In this document: positions 25,949-33,998 of the stretch, piece by piece
How positions within the stretch are numbered: position 1 is the stretch's first letter
How the letters are laid out: every line of letters begins with the position of its first letter
From: Ruegeria_C sp040830705
GTDB taxonomy: Bacteria; Pseudomonadota; Alphaproteobacteria; Rhodobacterales; Rhodobacteraceae
Assembly (NCBI GenBank): GCA_040830705.1
Contig: JBFOME010000002.1
Coordinates: forward strand, 1-64,000
Reading direction: 5' to 3'
Length of the DNA stretch: 64,000 nucleotides
Position numbers and translations under genes: made by a program
Notes under the pieces: generated by a model
Databases searched by the model: none
What the model saw: the letters and a program-made list of their open reading frames with translations, nothing else
Told to the model about the DNA's origin: nothing

Positions 25949-27872
25949 CAAAATCCTGATCGCCAACCGTGGTGAGATTGCCTGCCGTATCATGGAAACC
26001 GCGCAGCAGATGGGGGTGGCCTGTGTTGCCGTCTATTCCGACGCAGATGCGACAGCCAAGCATGTCGCGATGGCGGATGAGGCGGTGCATATCGGCGGTG
26101 CGGCCCCGGCGGACAGCTATCTCAGGGGCGATGTGATCATCGAGGCGGCGCTCGATAGTGGCGCGCAGGCGATCCATCCGGGCTATGGGTTCCTCAGCGA
26201 GAACCCGGATTTTGTTGATCTGGTCGAAGCAGCAGGTCTGACCTTCATCGGCCCCTCGGCAGATGCGATCCGCAAGATGGGCCTGAAGGACGCCGCCAAA
26301 GCGCTGATGGAGGCAGCAGGCGTGCCAGTGGTGCCGGGTTATCATGGCGACAATCAGGACGCCGACCACCTGTCAGGCGCGGCAGATACCATTGGCTACC
26401 CGGTGCTCATCAAGGCCGTGGCGGGCGGGGGCGGTAAGGGAATGCGGCTGGTCGAACGCCCGCAGGACTTTGCGGCGGCGCTGGACAGCGCGCGAGGCGA
26501 GGCGCAGACGGCATTTGGCAATGACGCGGTTCTGGTCGAGAAATTCGTCTCCAAGCCCCGCCATATCGAAGTACAGATCTTTGGTGACGGGACGCAGGCG
26601 GTGCATCTCTTTGAGCGGGATTGCTCGCTGCAACGCCGGCACCAGAAAGTGATCGAAGAGGCCCCCGCACCGGGCATGACCGAAGAGATGCGCGAGGCGA
26701 TGGGCCAAGCCGGGGTGCGCGCCGCCGAGGCGATCGGCTATGCGGGCGCTGGTACTGTCGAGTTCATCGTGGATGCCTCGGAGGGGCTGCGCCCGGACCG
26801 GTTCTGGTTCATGGAGATGAACACCCGCCTGCAGGTCGAACATCCGGTGACGGAGGCGATCACCGGCGTTGATCTGGTCGAATGGCAATTGCGCGTCGCA
26901 TCGGGTGAGGCGCTGCCACTGCGCCAGCAGGACTTGTCAATCTCCGGTCATGCCTTCGAGGCCAGATTGTATGCCGAAGATGTGCCCAAGGGTTTCCTGC
27001 CCGCAACTGGCACTTTGACTCATTTGTGCTTTCCTGACGCGTGTCGGGCGGATAGCGGGGTGCGGGCGGGTGATACGATCAGCCCCTGGTATGACCCGAT
27101 GATCGCCAAGGTCGTGGTACATGGCCCGACCCGCGCCGTGGCGCTGGCCCGCCTCGATCGCGCCCTGCACGGCACCCAGGTCGGCGGCACCGTGACAAAC
27201 CTGAGTTTTCTGGGTGCGTTGACGCGCCACGCGGGCTTTGCCGCGGGTGATGTGGATACCGGGCTGATCGCGCGCGATCTGGATCGGCTGGTCGGCGCAG
27301 CGACCCCGGAGCCGCGCCACATGGTTGCGGCAGCCATGCGCGCCCTGGACCTGATCGAGACAGGTGATGACACTGGTTTCGCCCTTTGGGCGCCGCTGCA
27401 CCGGGCCGTTCATCTGAGCTGGCAGGGGGAGACAATTGACGCAGATGTGCAGGTCTTGAGCCCGGATCGTCAGCTCTGGCAAGTTGGAGCCGATCAGATC
27501 AGCGCCACGCGCCAGAACGGCCATTGGCGGATTGCTGGGCAGACCCTGCCCGAGACAGCGCGCTGTGGAACCACGATCACCGTATTCGATGCCTATGGCT
27601 TGGCCTTTGACATGCTCGACCCGCTGGATCGCGATGCGTCGGGCGGTGGCGATACCAATGTGATCGAAGCGCCCATGCCCGGTCTGGTCAAAGCGGTTTT
27701 TGCCGAACCCGGGCAGCAGGTCCGTGAGGGGGACCGGCTGGCGGTGCTGGAAGCGATGAAAATGGAGCACGCATTGCTTGCCGCGCGCGACGGTGTGGTG
27801 GCCGAAGTGCTTGCCAGTGCCGGCTCACAGGTCGAGGCGGGGGCCGCTCTGGTCAGGTTGGATGAGCAATGA
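25941..27872 (+). CDS. mccA: 3-methylcrotonyl-CoA carboxylase, alpha (biotin carboxylase/carrier) subunit
   Basis: 643 residues from ATG 25941 (MFSKILIANRGEIACRI); an ATG two codons earlier is also possible. Biotin carboxylase domain at ~1-445 with ATP-grasp loop KAVAGGGGKGMRLVE and metal-binding EMNTRLQVEHPVTE. The C-terminal carrier has biotinyl lysine K607 in LEAMKMEH. It carboxylates its own biotin with bicarbonate and ATP, then MccB transfers the carboxylate. BirA encoded at 50770 would attach biotin. The start lies within the macrodomain gene. Confidence 0.95.
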   Translation: MFSKILIANRGEIACRIMETAQQMGVACVAVYSDADATAKHVAMADEAVHIGGAAPADSYLRGDVIIEAALDSGAQAIHPGYGFLSENPDFVDLVEAAGLTFIGPSADAIRKMGLKDAAKALMEAAGVPVVPGYHGDNQDADHLSGAADTIGYPVLIKAVAGGGGKGMRLVERPQDFAAALDSARGEAQTAFGNDAVLVEKFVSKPRHIEVQIFGDGTQAVHLFERDCSLQRRHQKVIEEAPAPGMTEEMREAMGQAGVRAAEAIGYAGAGTVEFIVDASEGLRPDRFWFMEMNTRLQVEHPVTEAITGVDLVEWQLRVASGEALPLRQQDLSISGHAFEARLYAEDVPKGFLPATGTLTHLCFPDACRADSGVRAGDTISPWYDPMIAKVVVHGPTRAVALARLDRALHGTQVGGTVTNLSFLGALTRHAGFAAGDVDTGLIARDLDRLVGAATPEPRHMVAAAMRALDLIETGDDTGFALWAPLHRAVHLSWQGETIDADVQVLSPDRQLWQVGADQISATRQNGHWRIAGQTLPETARCGTTITVFDAYGLAFDMLDPLDRDASGGGDTNVIEAPMPGLVKAVFAEPGQQVREGDRLAVLEAMKMEHALLAARDGVVAEVLASAGSQVEAGAALVRLDEQ

Positions 27873-27950
27873 CCTGTCCCTGCGCTGCATGGCGTGGCAC
27901 AGTCGCGCCATCCGTATTTGCAACGAGAAGAAGCGAAAAGGGGCACGCGC

Positions 27951-28805
27951 GTGAAAGAACGGGTTGAGATTTTCGAGGTTGGGCCCCGCGATGGGTTGCA
28001 GAACGAGGCGCGCGATATTCCGGTCGCGGACAAGATAGCGCTGGTCGATTGCCTGAGCCGGGCCGGGTTCTCTCGGATCGAAATGGCAAGCTTCGTTTCG
28101 CCAAAACGGGTGCCACAGATGGCAGGGTCGGGAGAGGTTCTGGAAGGGATCGCCCGCGCCGACGGCATCCGCTATGCCGCGTTGGTGCCTAATATGCAGG
28201 GCTATGAGGCTGCGCTGGCAGCAAAAGCTGATGAGATCGCGGTATTTGCCTCGGCCTCCGAGGGGTTTTCGAAAGCCAATATCAATGCCAGCATCGCCGA
28301 GTCGATTGAGCGGTTTGAGCCCATACTGGAAGCAGCCCGCCATATCGATCTGCCAGTGCGCGGCTATGTCTCTTGTGTGACGGACTGCCCCTATGATGGG
28401 TCGGTTCCGCCCGAGAATGTGGCAGCTGTGGCTGATCGGCTGTTCGGACTGGGGTGTTACGAGATTTCGCTGGGCGACACGTTGGGGCGGGCCACACCCG
28501 ACAGTATCGCACGGATGTTGCTGGCCGTGCGCGAGGTTGTGCCCGTTACCCGTTTGGCCGGTCATTATCACGACACTGGCGGTCATGCGCTGGACAATAT
28601 CGATGCCTCGCTCTCGATGGGGGTCCGCGTCTTTGACGCTGCTGTTGGCGGGCTGGGCGGCTGTCCCTTCGCCCCGGGTGCCGCGGGCAACGTGGCGACG
28701 GAAGCGGTGGCGGCGCATCTGGACCGGCTGGGCTACGAGACCGGTTTGGACGCAGCCGTTCTGGCACAGGCAGCGGATATGGCGCGCGCCATGCGGGCTG
28801 CGTGA
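27951..28805 (+). CDS. Hydroxymethylglutaryl-CoA lyase
   Basis: 284 residues from GTG 27951, with AAAGGGG at 27936-27942, giving MKERVEIFEVGPRDGLQNE in register with the family. It is a TIM-barrel DRE-TIM metallolyase: the RDGLQNE metal and substrate motif is at the start, GHYHDTGG carries the metal-binding His residues, and GGLGGCPFAPGAAGNVATE is the HMG-CoA lyase signature with the catalytic Cys loop. It splits HMG-CoA into acetoacetate and acetyl-CoA, the last step of leucine breakdown (mvaB or liuE in other bacteria). Confidence 0.95.
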   Translation: MKERVEIFEVGPRDGLQNEARDIPVADKIALVDCLSRAGFSRIEMASFVSPKRVPQMAGSGEVLEGIARADGIRYAALVPNMQGYEAALAAKADEIAVFASASEGFSKANINASIAESIERFEPILEAARHIDLPVRGYVSCVTDCPYDGSVPPENVAAVADRLFGLGCYEISLGDTLGRATPDSIARMLLAVREVVPVTRLAGHYHDTGGHALDNIDASLSMGVRVFDAAVGGLGGCPFAPGAAGNVATEAVAAHLDRLGYETGLDAAVLAQAADMARAMRAA

Positions 28806-28811
28806 CACAAG

Positions 28812-28850
28812 GGGTTTCGAAACCCGTTGCAAATTTCTTGCAAGAATTTT
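28812..28850. promoter_or_regulatory. Dyads and tandem TTGCAA sites upstream of the enoyl-CoA hydratase gene
   Basis: The 63-bp gap holds a perfect 14-bp palindrome GGGTTTCGAAACCC (28812-28825), and GTTGCAAA (28826-28833) followed after 3 bp by CTTGCAAG (28837-28844). The second lies in a 20-bp near-perfect palindrome (28831-28850, one mismatched pair). Tandem TTTGCAAA-like sites about one helical turn apart resemble the binding motif of short-chain fatty acyl-CoA regulators (ScfR family, e.g. PccR of Rhodobacter). The spacing here is one base shorter than the motif as I remember it. Confidence 0.4.
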
Positions 28851-28868
28851 GACGCGAGAGGAGAGCGG

Positions 28869-29657
28869 ATGTTTGAGACACTCAAGCTTGAAACCGATGC
28901 GCGCGGTGTCGCGACGCTGACGCTGAACCGGCCTGAAAAACATAATGCGATGTCGGGCCAGATGTTGGCGGACCTGTCCGAGGCTGCGAGAGAACTTGGG
29001 CGGGACGACACTGTACGGGTTGTGGTGCTGACCGCTGCGGGCAAGTCCTTCTGTGCTGGTGGCGATTTGGGCTGGATGCGGGCGCAAATGGCGGCGGATC
29101 GCAAGACACGCTTTGACGAGGCGCGTAAGCTTGCCGAAATGCTGCAGGCACTCAACACGCTGCCGAAGCCGTTGATCGGTGCCTTGCAGGGCAACGCCTT
29201 TGGCGGTGGTGTCGGGCTGGCTTCGGTCTGCGACGTCGCGATTGGTGTCGAAGGGCTGACCATGGGGCTGACCGAAACCCGGTTGGGCCTGATCCCGGCC
29301 ACCATCGGCCCCTATGTGATCGCACGTATGGGCGAGGCGCGGGCCCGCCGCGTGTTCATGTCAGCAAGGGTGTTTGCTGCCGCAGAGGCGGTGGAGTTGG
29401 GCTTGCTCGCACGGGTTGTGCCCAAAGATGCGCTGAGTGCCACGGTCGAGGCAGAGGTTACGCCCTATCTGACCTGCGCCCCCGGCGCGGTGGCCTCGGC
29501 CAAGGCGCTGGCCCGCAGCCTGGGGCCACGCCTCGACGATGCGGTTATCGATGCCACTATCGAGGCGCTGGTTGCCCGCTGGGAAACTGAAGAGGCGCAG
29601 GAGGGGATTGCCGCCTTTTTCGACCGCAGAGAGCCGTCCTTTGCCACCAAGGCGTAA
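28869..29657 (+). CDS. Enoyl-CoA hydratase, probable methylglutaconyl-CoA hydratase
   Basis: 262 residues from ATG 28869 with AGAGGAGA just upstream; the frame is open 14 codons earlier but this includes the dyad region. Crotonase fold: LTLNRPEKHNAMSGQML, the oxyanion-hole segment GKSFCAGGDLGWMR and LQGNAFGGGVGLASVCDVAI. Together with ivd, mccAB and HMG-CoA lyase, the missing step is hydration of 3-methylglutaconyl-CoA to HMG-CoA, so that role is the best inference. The sequence alone shows only the crotonase family. Confidence 0.87.
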   Translation: MFETLKLETDARGVATLTLNRPEKHNAMSGQMLADLSEAARELGRDDTVRVVVLTAAGKSFCAGGDLGWMRAQMAADRKTRFDEARKLAEMLQALNTLPKPLIGALQGNAFGGGVGLASVCDVAIGVEGLTMGLTETRLGLIPATIGPYVIARMGEARARRVFMSARVFAAAEAVELGLLARVVPKDALSATVEAEVTPYLTCAPGAVASAKALARSLGPRLDDAVIDATIEALVARWETEEAQEGIAAFFDRREPSFATKA

Positions 29658-29712
29658 CTCGTAGCAAAGAAATACGCTAAGCTGGCCTTAGGCCCCTTCG
29701 GAGGAGACATTC

Positions 29713-30150
29713 ATGCCGCTGACACCCAATCACATGTCCATTGTCGTCAACGAGGTTGAGCCCGCGAAAGAGTTCTTGTCCCTGCTCGGGTTTGAGGAAA
29801 CGCTCACAAAGGTCATCTCGGGGCCGGTCATGGAGGAATATCTTGGCGTTCCGGGCATCGAGGCCGAACATATTACGATGGTGCTCAAAGGGGCGGAACC
29901 CTATTTCGATATTCAGCTGTTGAAGTATCACACGCCAGCCTCGCCGCAGAACGAGCATATCCGCGATCTGTCGGCGATCGGGTTCAACCATTTCGCCTTT
30001 GCGGTTGATGATCTGGATGCGACGCTGGCCAAGCTGAAACAGGCGGGTGTGAAAATGCGCAATACGGAAATGGATTACCGCGGTTACAAGATGGCGTTTA
30101 TTTGGGGGCCTGAGGGGCTGACCTTTGAATTGGTTGAGCATGGTGGCTAG
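29713..30150 (+). CDS. VOC family (glyoxalase/dioxygenase-like) protein
   Basis: 145 residues of the vicinal-oxygen-chelate fold with two beta-alpha-beta-beta-beta units. The first starts TPNHMSIVVNEVEPAKEFLS, with a His as possible metal ligand. The second has GFNHFAFAVDDLDATLAKLK and ends YKMAFIWGPEGLTFELVEH with a terminal acidic ligand. The pattern resembles methylmalonyl-CoA epimerase or glyoxalase I, but the substrate is unknown. It sits 55 bp after the enoyl-CoA hydratase and before the nuo promoter region. Confidence 0.8.
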   Translation: MPLTPNHMSIVVNEVEPAKEFLSLLGFEETLTKVISGPVMEEYLGVPGIEAEHITMVLKGAEPYFDIQLLKYHTPASPQNEHIRDLSAIGFNHFAFAVDDLDATLAKLKQAGVKMRNTEMDYRGYKMAFIWGPEGLTFELVEHGG

Positions 30151-30298
30151 CGATAGATCGCGCCAAGCTTGCTACGTTATCGTTTCCTGCCAAGACGGGC
30201 GGTGCGCGGATTATCCGCAACTTGTCAGCTTCACGAATGTTTGCGAAAAATCGAGTGCTTATGCGTCGATAATACGCGGGAGGATCACCAGCGCTTGG

Positions 30299-30327
30299 TT
30301 GACGCCCCTAGGGTGCGGCGGTACAGA
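30299..30327 (+). promoter_or_regulatory. Candidate promoter of the nuo operon
   Basis: TTGACG (30299-30304) and TACAGA (30322-30327) are separated by 17 bp and lie 65 bp before the nuoA start codon, in the 241-bp gap after the VOC gene. This is the best sigma-70-like pair I see there. The rest of the gap contains no supported gene. Confidence 0.4.
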
Positions 30328-30391
30328 ATGACGCGTCAACTCGCCAATTGACGGTGCGCCCTTAGCGGGCCGCACGGGAAAGGAGCCATTC

Positions 30392-30757
30392 GTGGAAGAG
30401 CTGTTGCGGGAATACCTCCCGATTCTGGTGTTTCTGGCCGTTGCGGTGGGTTTGGGGCTGGTCCTGATTCTTGCCGCGGTCGTGCTGGCCGTGCGCAACC
30501 CCGACCCCGAAAAGGTCAGCGCTTATGAATGCGGCTTCAACGCCTTCGACGATGCGCGGATGAAATTCGATGTCCGGTTCTATTTGGTCGCCATCCTGTT
30601 CATCATCTTCGATCTCGAAATCGCATTCCTGTTCCCTTGGGCCGTGGGCTTCAAGGACATCTCCGATGTGGGGTTCTGGTCGATGATGGTCTTTCTTGGC
30701 GTTCTGACCATTGGCTTCGCCTATGAGTGGAAGAAGGGGGCGCTGGAATGGGATTGA
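30392..30757 (+). CDS. nuoA: NADH-quinone oxidoreductase subunit A
   Basis: 121 residues starting at GTG 30392 behind AAGGAG (30380-30385). Three transmembrane helices are expected. The conserved loop is YECGFNAFDDARMKFDVRFY, and helix 2 is FLVAILFIIFDLEIAFLFPW-like (YLVAILFIIFDLEIAFLFPW). NuoA is part of the membrane arm near the quinone site. Its end overlaps the nuoB start by 10 bp. The operon runs from here to nuoN at 50715. Confidence 0.96.
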   Translation: MEELLREYLPILVFLAVAVGLGLVLILAAVVLAVRNPDPEKVSAYECGFNAFDDARMKFDVRFYLVAILFIIFDLEIAFLFPWAVGFKDISDVGFWSMMVFLGVLTIGFAYEWKKGALEWD

Positions 30758-31281
30758 TGACCGGAGCGAACACGGCAGGCGTCGACAAAGAGGTTGCGAC
30801 CCAGGCCCTGAATGCCGAGTTGCAGGACAAGGGCTTCCTGCTGACCTCGACCGAGGACATCATCAACTGGGCGCGCACCGGATCCCTGCATTGGATGACC
30901 TTCGGTTTGGCCTGCTGCGCGGTCGAGATGATGCATACCTCGATGCCGCGTTATGATGCTGAACGCTTCGGCATCGCGCCGCGCGCCTCTCCGCGCCAGT
31001 CGGATGTGATGATCGTGGCCGGTACGCTGACGAACAAGATGGCGCCCGCGCTGCGCAAGGTCTATGATCAGATGCCCGAGCCGCGCTACGTGGTCTCGAT
31101 GGGCTCCTGCGCCAATGGCGGCGGCTATTACCACTACAGCTATTCCGTCGTGCGCGGCTGCGACCGGATTGTGCCGGTCGACATCTACGTGCCCGGCTGC
31201 CCGCCCACCGCCGAGGCGCTGCTCTATGGTCTGATGCAGCTGCAACGCAAAATCCGCCGTACCGGGACAATTGTTCGATGA
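30748..31281 (+). CDS. nuoB: NADH-quinone oxidoreductase subunit B
   Basis: 177 residues from ATG 30748, inside the end of nuoA. Cluster N2 ligands are visible: adjacent C56 and C57 (FGLACCAVEM), C121 (MGSCANGGGYYH) and C151 (VPGCPPTAEAL). NuoB carries the last 4Fe-4S cluster, which reduces ubiquinone at the interface with NuoD. The next gene, an ABM-like protein, overlaps by 4 bp and separates nuoB from nuoC. Confidence 0.97.
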   Translation: MGLMTGANTAGVDKEVATQALNAELQDKGFLLTSTEDIINWARTGSLHWMTFGLACCAVEMMHTSMPRYDAERFGIAPRASPRQSDVMIVAGTLTNKMAPALRKVYDQMPEPRYVVSMGSCANGGGYYHYSYSVVRGCDRIVPVDIYVPGCPPTAEALLYGLMQLQRKIRRTGTIVR

Positions 31282-31601
31282 GCGCCCCGGTGATCCGCAA
31301 ATGGCAGGCGACAATCGCGCGTGACGATGTCGCGGCCTGGAAAGAGACGTTTGAGAGTCGCGTGCTACCCAACATGCGCGCCGTCGACGGGTTTCGCGGT
31401 ATTACCGTGCTGACCGAGCGGGGCGGGGAGCCCTGCCGGATGACGGTGCTGACCGCGTGGGAGGACATGGAGGCGGTGCAGCGCTTTGCAGGCGAAAATC
31501 CCGCGCGCACGGTGATGCCCGATTTCATGGCGCCTTTCTTTCCGACGTATGATACCGAGGCGAGTTTCCACGACGAGATCATGGCAGAGGCCCCGATATG
31601 A
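31278..31601 (+). CDS. Antibiotic-biosynthesis-monooxygenase-like (ABM) protein inside the nuo operon
   Basis: 107 residues overlapping nuoB and nuoC by 4 bp each (ATGA). The pattern RKWQATIARDDVAAWKETFE, GFRGITVLTERGG and TAWEDMEAVQRFAGENP is the ferredoxin-like dimeric barrel of ABM-type proteins. Such domains act as small oxygenases or heme-degrading enzymes, or have no known activity. It is a passenger between nuoB and nuoC with perfect translational coupling; no role in complex I is established. Confidence 0.75.
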   Translation: MSAPVIRKWQATIARDDVAAWKETFESRVLPNMRAVDGFRGITVLTERGGEPCRMTVLTAWEDMEAVQRFAGENPARTVMPDFMAPFFPTYDTEASFHDEIMAEAPI

Positions 31602-32206
31602 ACGAAGACGCGCTACAGGAACTCGGAACCCATATCGAACTCAAACGCTCCGACTGTGTGCTGTCCTGGGAGGTCAGCCGTGGCGAGTTGAACATGGATG
31701 TGGCCCCGTCCAACATCCTTGGCCTGATCGAGTTTCTCAAGGCCGACCCGACCTGCCGGTTCTCGACCCTGGTTGATATCACGGCGGTGGACTACCCGCA
31801 GCGCCCGCAGCGCTTTGACGTGGTTTATCACCTGCTCAGCATGTACCAGAACCAGCGCATCCGCCTGCGCGTTTCGATCCGCGAGCAGGATATGGTGGCC
31901 TCGATCATCGAGGTTCACCCCTCGGCCAACTGGTTCGAGCGTGAGGTGTTCGACATGTTCGGTGTCCTGTTCTCGGGCCACCCGGACCTGCGCCGTATCC
32001 TGACCGACTATGGCTTTCGCGGCCATCCGCTGCGCAAGGATTTCCCGACCACCGGCTATACCGAGGTGCGCTATGACGAAGCGCAGAAACGCGTGGTCTA
32101 TGAGCCGGTCTCGCTGGTGCAAGAATACCGCCAGTTCGATTTCATGAGCCCGTGGGAGGGTGCGGAGTACATCCTTCCCGGCGATGAGAAACAGGAGGCA
32201 GAATAA
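31598..32206 (+). CDS. nuoC: NADH-quinone oxidoreductase subunit C
   Basis: 202 residues. It has the 30-kDa subunit signature WFEREVFDMFGVLFSGHPDLRRIL (read as EREVFDMFGV and GHPDLRRILTDYGFRGHPLR) and the terminal FDFMSPWEG. NuoC is a peripheral-arm subunit that helps hold NuoB and NuoD. It is separate from nuoD here, as in most alphaproteobacteria. Its TAA overlaps the start of a 57-codon membrane-protein gene (TAATG). Confidence 0.96.
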   Translation: MNEDALQELGTHIELKRSDCVLSWEVSRGELNMDVAPSNILGLIEFLKADPTCRFSTLVDITAVDYPQRPQRFDVVYHLLSMYQNQRIRLRVSIREQDMVASIIEVHPSANWFEREVFDMFGVLFSGHPDLRRILTDYGFRGHPLRKDFPTTGYTEVRYDEAQKRVVYEPVSLVQEYRQFDFMSPWEGAEYILPGDEKQEAE

Positions 32207-32379
32207 TGGGAACCCTTTGGTGGCTGATCCTTTCGGCCCTGACCGCGATCCCGATGGTCAAGCTGCTGCCGTTCTTTGGCATCAACAAATACTGGGCGGC
32301 GGCCTGCCTGATCCCGTTCGGGACAATTGCGCTGCTCTGGTGGATGGGGCTGAAGCTTCAGGAACTGGAGAAGCGGTGA
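32206..32379 (+). CDS. 57-aa membrane protein between nuoC and nuoD
   Basis: A short gene starting at ATG 32206 (overlapping the nuoC TAA by one base) with AGGAGG upstream at 32191-32197, and ending at TGA 32377-32379. The product has two hydrophobic segments, LWWLILSALTAIPMVKLLPF and CLIPFGTIALLWWMGLKL, and a charged tail ELEKR. Two transmembrane helices with both ends on one side are likely. It has a good ribosome-binding site and is coupled on both sides, so I consider it real. No known family recognised. Confidence 0.75.
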   Translation: MGTLWWLILSALTAIPMVKLLPFFGINKYWAAACLIPFGTIALLWWMGLKLQELEKR

Positions 32380-32774
32380 TGGTGGGCATTGCCCAAGAGA
32401 GTGATACCCAGACCATCCATGCGCTTGCTGTGGCGTATTGCGAAGCGATTCACCACTCTAAATCAGATGTTTTTGTGGATATTTGCCACGATAAATTCCT
32501 GATGACGGCCGTGACTGGCACGGGTGGCACTGTGTTCTGGGACAAGGCCGCTTATTTGGAACGTGTCGCGGGCAGGGACCCTTTTCCCGGCGATCCCTCA
32601 TTCGAGATCCTGAGCGTGGATGTGGCGGGTGATGAAACGGCGCGCGCGCATCTTTGGGTGGATGTGCCGCCCCGCCGGTTCGAGGATCATCTGGGATTTG
32701 TCCGGGACGGCGGCAAATGGAAATTGATCACCAAAGTGTTCCGGACCATGGATGGTCCGGCACTTGAAGGGTAG
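32379..32774 (+). CDS. NTF2-like (lumazine/SnoaL-type) protein inside the nuo operon
   Basis: 131 residues; the ATG at 32379 overlaps the stop of the 57-aa gene (TGATG). The pattern AVAYCEAIHHSKSDVF, AYLERVAGRDPFPGD, ETARAHLWVDVPPRRFEDHL and the final DGGKWKLITKVFRTMDG fits the NTF2-like cone fold found in putative lumazine-binding proteins. No catalytic residues can be named. A passenger gene directly before nuoD. Confidence 0.7.
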   Translation: MVGIAQESDTQTIHALAVAYCEAIHHSKSDVFVDICHDKFLMTAVTGTGGTVFWDKAAYLERVAGRDPFPGDPSFEILSVDVAGDETARAHLWVDVPPRRFEDHLGFVRDGGKWKLITKVFRTMDGPALEG

Positions 32775-32783
32775 GGAACGCTC

Positions 32784-33998
32784 ATGGACGGCTCCAGAGG
32801 ATATGAAGACGCCCTGACCGGCGAGCAGAAAATCCGCAATTTCAACATCAATTTCGGCCCCCAGCACCCCGCCGCACATGGCGTGTTGCGGATGGTGCTG
32901 GAACTGGATGGCGAGATCGTCGAGCGCGCTGACCCGCATATCGGCCTGCTGCACCGTGGCACCGAAAAGCTGATGGAAAGCCGGACCTACCTGCAAAACC
33001 TGCCCTATTTCGACCGGCTCGACTATGTGGCGCCCATGAACCAGGAACATGCCTGGTGTCTGGCCATCGAAAAGCTAACCGGCGTCGAAGTGCCTCGCCG
33101 CGCCTCGTTGATCCGGGTGCTTTACAGCGAGATTGGCCGCATCCTGAACCACTTGCTGAACGTCACCACGCAAGCGATGGATGTAGGCGCGCTGACCCCG
33201 CCGCTCTGGGGCTTTGAAGAGCGCGAAAAGCTGATGGTCTTCTATGAGCGGGCTTGCGGCGCGCGTCTGCACGCGGCCTACTTCCGCCCCGGTGGAGTGC
33301 ATCAGGATCTGCCCGACGCGCTGCTGGATGATATCGAGACGTGGAGCCATGAATTTCCAGCAGTGCTCGAAGATATCGACGGGCTGCTGACCGAGAACCG
33401 TATCTTCAAGCAACGTAACTGCGATATTGGCGTCGTAACCGAAGAAGACATCCAGCTTTATGGCTTCTCCGGCGTGATGGTGCGAGGTTCCGGCCTCGCC
33501 TGGGACCTGCGCCGCGCGCAGCCCTATGAATGCTACAACGAGTTCGAGTTTCAGGTGCCGGTGGGCAAGAATGGCGATTGCTATGACCGCTATCTGGTCC
33601 GCATGGAAGAGATGCGCCAGTCGCTGCATATCATCCGTCAGGCCATCGCCAAGCTGCGCGATTGCCCCGGAGACATTCTGGCCCGCGGCAAGATCACGCC
33701 GCCATCGCGGTCCGATATGAAAACCTCGATGGAAAGCCTGATCCATCACTTCAAGCTTTATACCGAAGGATTCCACGTGCCCGCAGGCGAGGTCTATGCC
33801 GCCGTCGAGGCCCCGAAGGGCGAGTTCGGCGTCTATCTGGTGGCGGACGGCACCAACAAGCCTTATCGGGCGAAACTGCGCGCGCCAGGCTTCCTGCATC
33901 TGCAGGCGATGGATCACGTGGCCGGCGGGCACCAACTGGCCGACGTCGCGGCCATCATCGGGACGATGGACGTGGTGTTCGGGGAGATTGACCGCTAA
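32784..33998 (+). CDS. nuoD: NADH-quinone oxidoreductase subunit D
   Basis: 404 residues, 49-kDa subunit. The conserved N-terminal INFGPQHPAAHGVLRMVLEL includes the quinone-site His. HIGLLHRGTEKLMESRTYLQ and the C-terminal DVVFGEIDR are diagnostic. NuoD forms the quinone-reduction site with NuoB. The stop overlaps the start of a small secreted protein gene (TAATG). Confidence 0.97.
   Translation: MDGSRGYEDALTGEQKIRNFNINFGPQHPAAHGVLRMVLELDGEIVERADPHIGLLHRGTEKLMESRTYLQNLPYFDRLDYVAPMNQEHAWCLAIEKLTGVEVPRRASLIRVLYSEIGRILNHLLNVTTQAMDVGALTPPLWGFEEREKLMVFYERACGARLHAAYFRPGGVHQDLPDALLDDIETWSHEFPAVLEDIDGLLTENRIFKQRNCDIGVVTEEDIQLYGFSGVMVRGSGLAWDLRRAQPYECYNEFEFQVPVGKNGDCYDRYLVRMEEMRQSLHIIRQAIAKLRDCPGDILARGKITPPSRSDMKTSMESLIHHFKLYTEGFHVPAGEVYAAVEAPKGEFGVYLVADGTNKPYRAKLRAPGFLHLQAMDHVAGGHQLADVAAIIGTMDVVFGEIDR

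Noticed and set aside
30151..30391. Short plus-strand frames of about 60-68 codons before nuoA
   Set aside because: They overlap each other and the candidate promoter, have no ribosome-binding site and no recognisable domain.
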